DNA from: CAYWWM01 sp965198025
GTDB taxonomy: Bacteria > Acidobacteriota > Terriglobia > 2-12-FULL-54-10
Reading direction: 5' to 3'
DNA: 64,000 nucleotides
NCBI GenBank assembly: GCA_965198025.1
Contig: OZ240237.1
Coordinates: 3,410,001-3,474,000, forward strand
Shown: one piece after another, positions 59,560 through 64,000 of the stretch
Position numbering within the stretch: position 1 is the stretch's first letter
How the letters are laid out: every line of letters begins with the position of its first letter
The notes under the pieces: model-generated
Seen by the model: the letters and a program-made list of their open reading frames with translations, nothing else
What the model was told of the DNA's origin: nothing
The model's database searches: none
Position numbers and translations under genes: made by a program

Positions 59560-60462
59560 ATGAAACGCTTCAGAATTCTCCTTGCGTTGGCCTTGGTGTG
59601 CGGAATGACCTGGATGAGTTCCGCAGACGTGCTGATGCTCAAGAACGGACAAGCGATTACAGGAAGGTATGTGGGAGGAGATGAGACCTCCGTAGCATTT
59701 GCGTCGGATGGAAGAGTGCGTACGTATCCCGTGAACGACGTGACCAGTATCACCTTCGCGGAAACTCCTCCGGCGAGCGCGTCCTCTTCTGTTGCGCCGT
59801 CGTATTCAACGGGACGAAGCAACGGCCCATTGCCTGAGGTGTATCAGCCGCCGGTGCTCCGTCGCGCGAGACCGGAGCCGGCAACCAGCAGCAGCGCAAC
59901 TACGACAACCACCGCGAGCACGTCTACGGCGGATGCTCCCAGAACCTCGGCACCGCGGACTTTCACCATCCCGGCGGGCACCGAGATCACCGTGCGGATG
60001 ATTGACCCGGTTGACTCTTCGGTGAATCAGATCGGCGAGACGTTCCGGGCGAGCCTGGACGAGCCGATCGTGGTGAACGGCCAGACGATCGCCCCTCGCG
60101 GAGGGGACGTAACGGCCAAGCTGACCGAAGTGGAGCAGGCCGGACGGATCGCGGGGCGTTCGGAACTTTCGCTGATGCTGCTCGATATTACCATCAACGG
60201 CCGGAAGCATGATGTGACCACCGGCGAGGTGTACCAGGCAGGCAGTTCGCGCGGTCGCCAGACCGCATCGCGCGTCGGAATCGGGGCCATCATTGGGGCG
60301 ACCATTGGAGCGATTGCGGGTGGCGGGAGCGGAGCAGCCCAGGGAGCCGCCGCCGGGGCCGGCGCGGGCACAGCGATTCAGGTTCTGACCAAAGGCGAGA
60401 AGGTGCAGATTCCTTCGGAGTCCCGGCTCGTCTTCACGCTGCAGGACCCGTTGCATCTCTAA
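59560..60462 (+). CDS. Exported protein with glycine-zipper segment
   Basis: 300 residues from MKRFRILLALALVCGMTWMS at 59560. Residues 23-65 match a small beta domain (VLMLKNGQAITGRYVGGDET). A Pro/Ser/Thr/Ala-rich linker (90-145) follows, then a beta domain (TFTIPAGTEITVRMIDPVDS, FRASLDEPIVVNGQTIAPRG). The end has a glycine-zipper helix (VGIGAIIGATIGAIAGGGSG) before LVFTLQDPL. Such proteins occur widely in Acidobacteriota; an envelope role is likely. Confidence 0.75.
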   Translation: MKRFRILLALALVCGMTWMSSADVLMLKNGQAITGRYVGGDETSVAFASDGRVRTYPVNDVTSITFAETPPASASSSVAPSYSTGRSNGPLPEVYQPPVLRRARPEPATSSSATTTTTASTSTADAPRTSAPRTFTIPAGTEITVRMIDPVDSSVNQIGETFRASLDEPIVVNGQTIAPRGGDVTAKLTEVEQAGRIAGRSELSLMLLDITINGRKHDVTTGEVYQAGSSRGRQTASRVGIGAIIGATIGAIAGGGSGAAQGAAAGAGAGTAIQVLTKGEKVQIPSESRLVFTLQDPLHL

Positions 60463-60521
60463 AGGAAGAATCAGTCCGCGGCACGAAAGAACGTGCCCTG
60501 GTTACGCTGCGCAGCAACAGA

Positions 60522-60544
60522 CCCGCCGAGCAGTCTTCGGCGGG
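60522..60544. terminator. Bidirectional hairpin between two convergent genes
   Basis: CCCGCCGA (60522-60529) pairs with TCGGCGGG (60537-60544) around seven bases, followed by GTTATT rightward. It stands between the stop codons of the glycine-zipper gene and thiO, which converge here, so it can terminate both. Confidence 0.7.
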
Positions 60545-60545
60545 G

Positions 60546-61652
60546 TTATTGCGTGAAGCGGGATGGGAGAAAGGCGTCGGTGGGAAAGGGCGGCCGGCCC
60601 CGCAGCAACCAACCGGCGAGGATCTCGGCGGTGACAGGCGCGAGCAGGATGCCGTTGCGGAAGTGGCCGAGAGCAACGAAGTAGCCTTCGAGCGAGGTCG
60701 GCCCGAGCAAGGGGAGTCCGTCCGAGGAGGCTGGGCGGAGTCCAGTCCAGACCTCAGCCAGAGCAGCTTTCTCCAACTCCGGACAGATTTGTTGCGCCAC
60801 ACTCAACAGGCCAGTCAACTGACCGGCACGGGGTGTCTTGTCGAAACCGGCTTCTTCCATCGTGCTTCCGATCAGGAACCGCCCGTCGGAGCGGGGCACC
60901 ACGTAGATGTGCTGGCGCCGCGCCACATGGCGCAGGAGCAACGAGTCGCTTTGGAGCGCCAGCATGTGCCCCTTGACCGGGCGGATCGGAAGGGGCGGGA
61001 GACCGGGAGCGCGAATGGCTCCAGCCCAGCACCCGGCGGCGTTTACGACCTGACCGGCCAGAATCCGATCATTTTTCAACCGAACGCCACTCGCACGGCT
61101 GCCGTTGCACTCGACTTCGAGCACCGGGTTCCCCAGGATAAATTCCACGCCGCGCAGGCGGCAGCTTTGCACCAGAGCTTGCATCAGAAGCCGATTGTCA
61201 ATCTGGTGATCGCCCGGCAAAAAGAATGCTCCGGCAAACGAAGACAGTTGCGGCTCACGCTCCCGAAGCTCAGAGGCAGACATCTCCTGGACGGGAACGC
61301 CGTGGCCGCGCTGCCATGCCAGGGAGTCGCACCAGGCTTGCCGTTCCCGGTCATCTGAAAAAAGAACCAGCGAGCCAACGGCGCGGTGCTCGCAATCGAT
61401 ACCGGTCTCGGCGGCAAGTTCCGGCGCAAACCGCTTGTAGCGTTCGAGGCTAGTGCGGCCGAGCGCGAAGACCGGGCTTTGTCTTTCCGCCTCGGCTGAG
61501 GGAGCGAGCATGCCGGCCGCGGCCCAGGAAGCTTCCTCGCCGGGCGCACCGCGTTCGGCCACCGCAACGCGCACACCCTCCCCGGCCAGCACCCGCGCCA
61601 GCGCGCAGCCAATGACTCCTCCGCCAACGATCACTACGTCATAGGTCTGCAT
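60546..61652 (-). CDS. thiO: Glycine oxidase ThiO-like FAD enzyme
   Basis: 368 residues. FAD site YDVVIVGGGVIGCALARVLA, then AVAERG and the ThiO/DAO feature EASWAAAGMLAPSAEAE. Substrate region RPVKGHMLAL and VPRSDGRFLIGSTMEEAGFD, closing WTGLRPASSDGLPLLGP and GHFRNGILLAPVTAEIL with the conserved R-x-G-x-x-L/T. Oxidises glycine to the imine used for the thiazole of thiamine. No other thi genes or TPP riboswitch are seen here. Confidence 0.88.
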   Translation of the reverse strand: MQTYDVVIVGGGVIGCALARVLAGEGVRVAVAERGAPGEEASWAAAGMLAPSAEAERQSPVFALGRTSLERYKRFAPELAAETGIDCEHRAVGSLVLFSDDRERQAWCDSLAWQRGHGVPVQEMSASELREREPQLSSFAGAFFLPGDHQIDNRLLMQALVQSCRLRGVEFILGNPVLEVECNGSRASGVRLKNDRILAGQVVNAAGCWAGAIRAPGLPPLPIRPVKGHMLALQSDSLLLRHVARRQHIYVVPRSDGRFLIGSTMEEAGFDKTPRAGQLTGLLSVAQQICPELEKAALAEVWTGLRPASSDGLPLLGPTSLEGYFVALGHFRNGILLAPVTAEILAGWLLRGRPPFPTDAFLPSRFTQ

Positions 61653-61921
61653 TACGGTTCCATTATATGCCGGAGAAGACAGCGAATCGTGGATTGTCGC
61701 TTGTTGCCATCTGCGGAATCAGTGGATAGACTGTTCGGCAGCGCAAAGAGGAACCTTCGGGATACTCAGGAGTGGGTGGAAAGAAGACAGAAGTCCCAGG
61801 CCAGAACGTGACAGAAACGCTGCGTGCCAGAATCGGAATCGTGAAGCAGGCAACCAGAAAGATGAACTACGATCTGAGGAAGTTCTGGTGATCACACGCG
61901 GCTTGAACAGGAGGCGGCACG

Positions 61922-62683
61922 TTGCGCAGGCGATCCGTTACTCCTCATCGTAGTTCGCGCCGGATGGTGTTCCGGCGAGGGGCACTGCTGTCCGGGATTG
62001 CGGTAGCGATTCTGGTTGACGCGGCTCTGGTGTGGCAGGGATCGCGGGTTCTCGAAGGGCACGCGCGGTTGGTGGAAGCGTTGCTCGGCTTGGCCGGGGT
62101 GGCGTGGGAGCAGAGCAGAGAACTAACGCTGCTGCCCGGTGTCACGGTGGGGTTGCTGCACACGAGCTACCTCGATTACCAAGCCAATCCACTCTACCCC
62201 TGGTATTGCTTGGGCGCGGCAACGACGCTGGCAGCTCTGGCGGCACGGCGCTGCCCGCTCCCGTTGCAGCCGGTTCTGTGGCTGGTACCGTTCAGCCTGG
62301 CGATCACGCTCTTCTACCTGAGGGCGGTCTCTCCGACCGTTCCATATACTCCGGAAGATTTTGCGACGATCTGGTACCGCGGCGAAACGTATCTTTGGCT
62401 GCTGCTGCCTTGGATCTTCGCGGTCTGCTTCTTTGCCTTGCGCGTCCCGTGGCGGCTCAAGCTGACCTGGCTGTCCCTGCTGATGCTGTACTCGTTCGTG
62501 TGGTCGGCGATCCGGCTGGCGACGGCACTGGCCACCTTCCACTATCTCGGCTCCCTGTGGATGCCGTTGTTTTATTTTGCATTCGGCTTCCTGACGGATT
62601 TTCTATACATCGTGGCGTTCTATTCTCTGGCCGTGAACCAAGCCGCGGGGTTTCTGGGGAAACAACAGGAGGCGTGGCGGTGA
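61922..62683 (+). CDS. Multi-pass membrane protein preceding a GT2 glycosyltransferase
   Basis: 253 residues from TTG 61922 with AGGAGG 8 bases upstream. About seven hydrophobic helices: LLSGIAVAILVDAALVW, PLQPVLWLVPFSLAITLFYL, YLWLLLPWIFAVCFFALRV, TWLSLLMLYSFVWSAIRLAT, SLWMPLFYFAFGFLTDFLYI. Its stop overlaps the GTG start of the glycosyltransferase by four bases, so both act together, probably in polysaccharide synthesis or export. No family recognised. Confidence 0.7.
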   Translation: MRRRSVTPHRSSRRMVFRRGALLSGIAVAILVDAALVWQGSRVLEGHARLVEALLGLAGVAWEQSRELTLLPGVTVGLLHTSYLDYQANPLYPWYCLGAATTLAALAARRCPLPLQPVLWLVPFSLAITLFYLRAVSPTVPYTPEDFATIWYRGETYLWLLLPWIFAVCFFALRVPWRLKLTWLSLLMLYSFVWSAIRLATALATFHYLGSLWMPLFYFAFGFLTDFLYIVAFYSLAVNQAAGFLGKQQEAWR

Positions 62684-64000
62684 TCGTTGAAGCAGCCCGG
62701 GTGATCGCCGTGGCGGTTCTGCTGGTACTGGCGGCGTACACAGTGCGGCATATGTTCTTTGCGCTGCATCGTTTGTTCTCACCCTCCCGGATGGATTACA
62801 CAGACCTGGCCGGGTTTCATCTGCCGTCGGTATCCGTGCTGATTCCGATGCACAACGAGGAAGCCGTGACAGAAGATATCCTGGAGGCGCTGGCAGAGGC
62901 CGATTACCCGCACGATCCAGATCGGCTGGAAGTGATCGCGATCAACGATCACTCGACCGACGGGACCGGGGCCATTCTGGAGGAATATGCGCGACGATAT
63001 CCGTGGATCGAAGTGCTCCACCGGCACAGCGGAAAGCGCGGCAAAGCTGCGGCGCTGCGCGCTGGAACACAAGTGGCGCACGGGGAAATCCTGGTGGTCT
63101 TCGACGCCGACTACGTTCCGGGCAAGTCGCTCCTGAAGTTCCTGGTAGCTCCCTTTGCCGATCCGGAGGTGGGGGCCGTGATGGGTCGTGTGGTACCGCA
63201 CAACGTCGGAACCTCGCTGCTGAGCCGGCTGCTCGACCTGGAGCGGGCCGCCGGATACCAAGTTGGGCAGCAAGCCCGCTATAACCTGGGATTGATCGCG
63301 CAATACGGCGGCACCGCCGGCGGAGTCCGTCGCGCAGCGCTCGAAGCGGTGGGTGGGTGGGACCCGCGTTCACTGACCGAGGATACGGACCTGACCCTGC
63401 GGCTTGCGGTGCGGGGGTGGAAAATCGTCTACGTCAACCGGGCCGAGTGCTATGAAGAGGTGCCGGAGACGTGGGAGAACCGGCGACAGCAGATCGAGCG
63501 TTGGGCTGTGGGACACACCGACTGCCTGCACCGCCACCTGGGGGCCCTGCTACGCTCTCCGTATCTGACGCGGAAAGAAAAATGGGATGGAGCGTTGCTG
63601 CTCAGTACCTATCTGACGGCACCTTTGGTTGTGCTGGGGTGGATCGCCACGGCGGTCCTGTTTTTTGAGGGAACCAGCTATCTCCCGGTTTGGGTTCCCT
63701 TCTTTCTGGCGAGTACCTGCTGCAACGCGATCGGGAACTTCGCTTCGTTTTTTGAGATTGGAAGCAGCGTGCTGCTGGACGGGGCCGGGCGGCGCGTTCG
63801 CCTGCTGCCGCTGAACGTGGCGAATTTCCTGTTCAGCACTGCCGCGGTCACGGTGGCGCTGGGGAAGTATTACGCCGGCCGCGCAGGAGGTCGGACGTTA
63901 GGCTGGAACAAGACCCCCCGGCATCGCAACGGCAATGGAAATGGAATCGGCGTGGCAAACGGGAATGGAGCCTATGGCGATGGGCGCGGCTTGAACCACA
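62680..64000 (+). CDS. Processive family-2 glycosyltransferase (cellulose-synthase-like), C-terminus outside window
   Basis: Open from GTG 62680 to the window end (440 codons). N-terminal helix, then VSVLIPMHNEEAVTEDILEA, VIAINDHSTDGTGAILEEYA (D), HSGKRGKAAALRAGTQ, ILVVFDADYVPGK (D-x-D), GGWDPRSLTEDTDLTLRLAV (TED base) and RRQQIERWAVGH (Q-x-x-R-W) identify a processive GT2 such as BcsA, NodC or HasA. Two or three helices follow, then an Asn/Gly-rich tail (RHRNGNGNGIGVANGNGAYG) that is unusual for this family. It polymerises a sugar nucleotide across the inner membrane; which sugar is open. Confidence 0.88.
   Translation, partial: MIVEAARVIAVAVLLVLAAYTVRHMFFALHRLFSPSRMDYTDLAGFHLPSVSVLIPMHNEEAVTEDILEALAEADYPHDPDRLEVIAINDHSTDGTGAILEEYARRYPWIEVLHRHSGKRGKAAALRAGTQVAHGEILVVFDADYVPGKSLLKFLVAPFADPEVGAVMGRVVPHNVGTSLLSRLLDLERAAGYQVGQQARYNLGLIAQYGGTAGGVRRAALEAVGGWDPRSLTEDTDLTLRLAVRGWKIVYVNRAECYEEVPETWENRRQQIERWAVGHTDCLHRHLGALLRSPYLTRKEKWDGALLLSTYLTAPLVVLGWIATAVLFFEGTSYLPVWVPFFLASTCCNAIGNFASFFEIGSSVLLDGAGRRVRLLPLNVANFLFSTAAVTVALGKYYAGRAGGRTLGWNKTPRHRNGNGNGIGVANGNGAYGDGRGLNH

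Noticed and set aside
60546..61921. TPP riboswitch or thiamine operon near thiO
   Set aside because: No THI-box sequence upstream of 61652 and no thiamine genes next to it.

Overview
The window looks like chromosome of a Gram-negative, GC-rich bacterium, most likely an Acidobacteriota member near the Bryobacterales/Solibacter group. LpxC gives lipid A. There are three TonB-dependent receptors, one of the long Oar type with an N-terminal carboxypeptidase-like domain. A gene fragment at 43065-43340 carries a C-terminal domain I recognise as TIGR03437, typical of Solibacter-type genomes. The tRNA-Leu has no encoded CCA. The taxonomic call is inference from family content only. I see no prophage, CRISPR array or intact insertion sequence.

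Layout. 0-4 kb: the 5' end of uvrA, tRNA-Leu(UAA), a Tat-exported flavoprotein and a two-Ig-domain gene broken by an in-frame TGA. 4-7 kb: a leftward operon of membrane and periplasmic proteins (a 307-residue DUF2231/DUF6644-like protein, an unlisted 37-residue membrane peptide, DUF6644, DUF6152) followed by a methyltransferase. 7.5-15.7 kb: an ordinary metabolic stretch (Dabb lipoprotein, radical SAM enzyme, two dehydrogenases, DUF309, LuxR regulator, GlmU, amidohydrolase). 16-23.4 kb: a metal or tetrapyrrole uptake island with two TonB receptors, each preceded by a copy of the same roughly 700-bp promoter/operator/leader/signal-peptide cassette, then a small zinc-ribbon-like protein and an exported CbiX-type chelatase. 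23.6-25.5 kb: a TPR protein and lpxC. 25.9-33.8 kb: a secreted-protein locus with a PL8-type polysaccharide lyase, a DUF1524/HNH nuclease and a haem-motif/PKD protein. The nuclease and the haem protein each end in two copies of one 216-residue module, and all three genes carry a frameshift. 34.2-37.4 kb: the Oar-like receptor. 37.8-45.4 kb: NHL propeller, HicAB, GNAT, FMN reductase, ornithine-cyclodeaminase homologue, TPR protein, cyclase and LysR. 45.6-51.6 kb: gltBD, divergent from the LysR gene. 51.6-59.3 kb: a leftward set with methyltransferase, AMMECR1, PgsA, zinc ribbon, acetyl-CoA synthetase, an internally deleted adenosine-specific kinase, an acyl-CoA ligase and a cytosolic BtuF-like protein. 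59.5-64 kb: glycine-zipper protein, ThiO, and a membrane protein plus processive GT2 that runs off the end.

How the genes may work together. The strongest candidate for something undescribed is the 16-23 kb island: two differently specialised outer-membrane receptors sharing one duplicated regulatory cassette (Fur-family-like palindrome, Fur-like N-terminal remnant, 118-nt block with two mismatches), linked to a chelatase homologue that carries a signal peptide. The second is the 25.9-37.4 kb locus, which reads as a host-matrix and DNA scavenging set (glycosaminoglycan lyase, nuclease, Oar receptor) built with a shared repeat module and now either decaying or affected by base-call errors.
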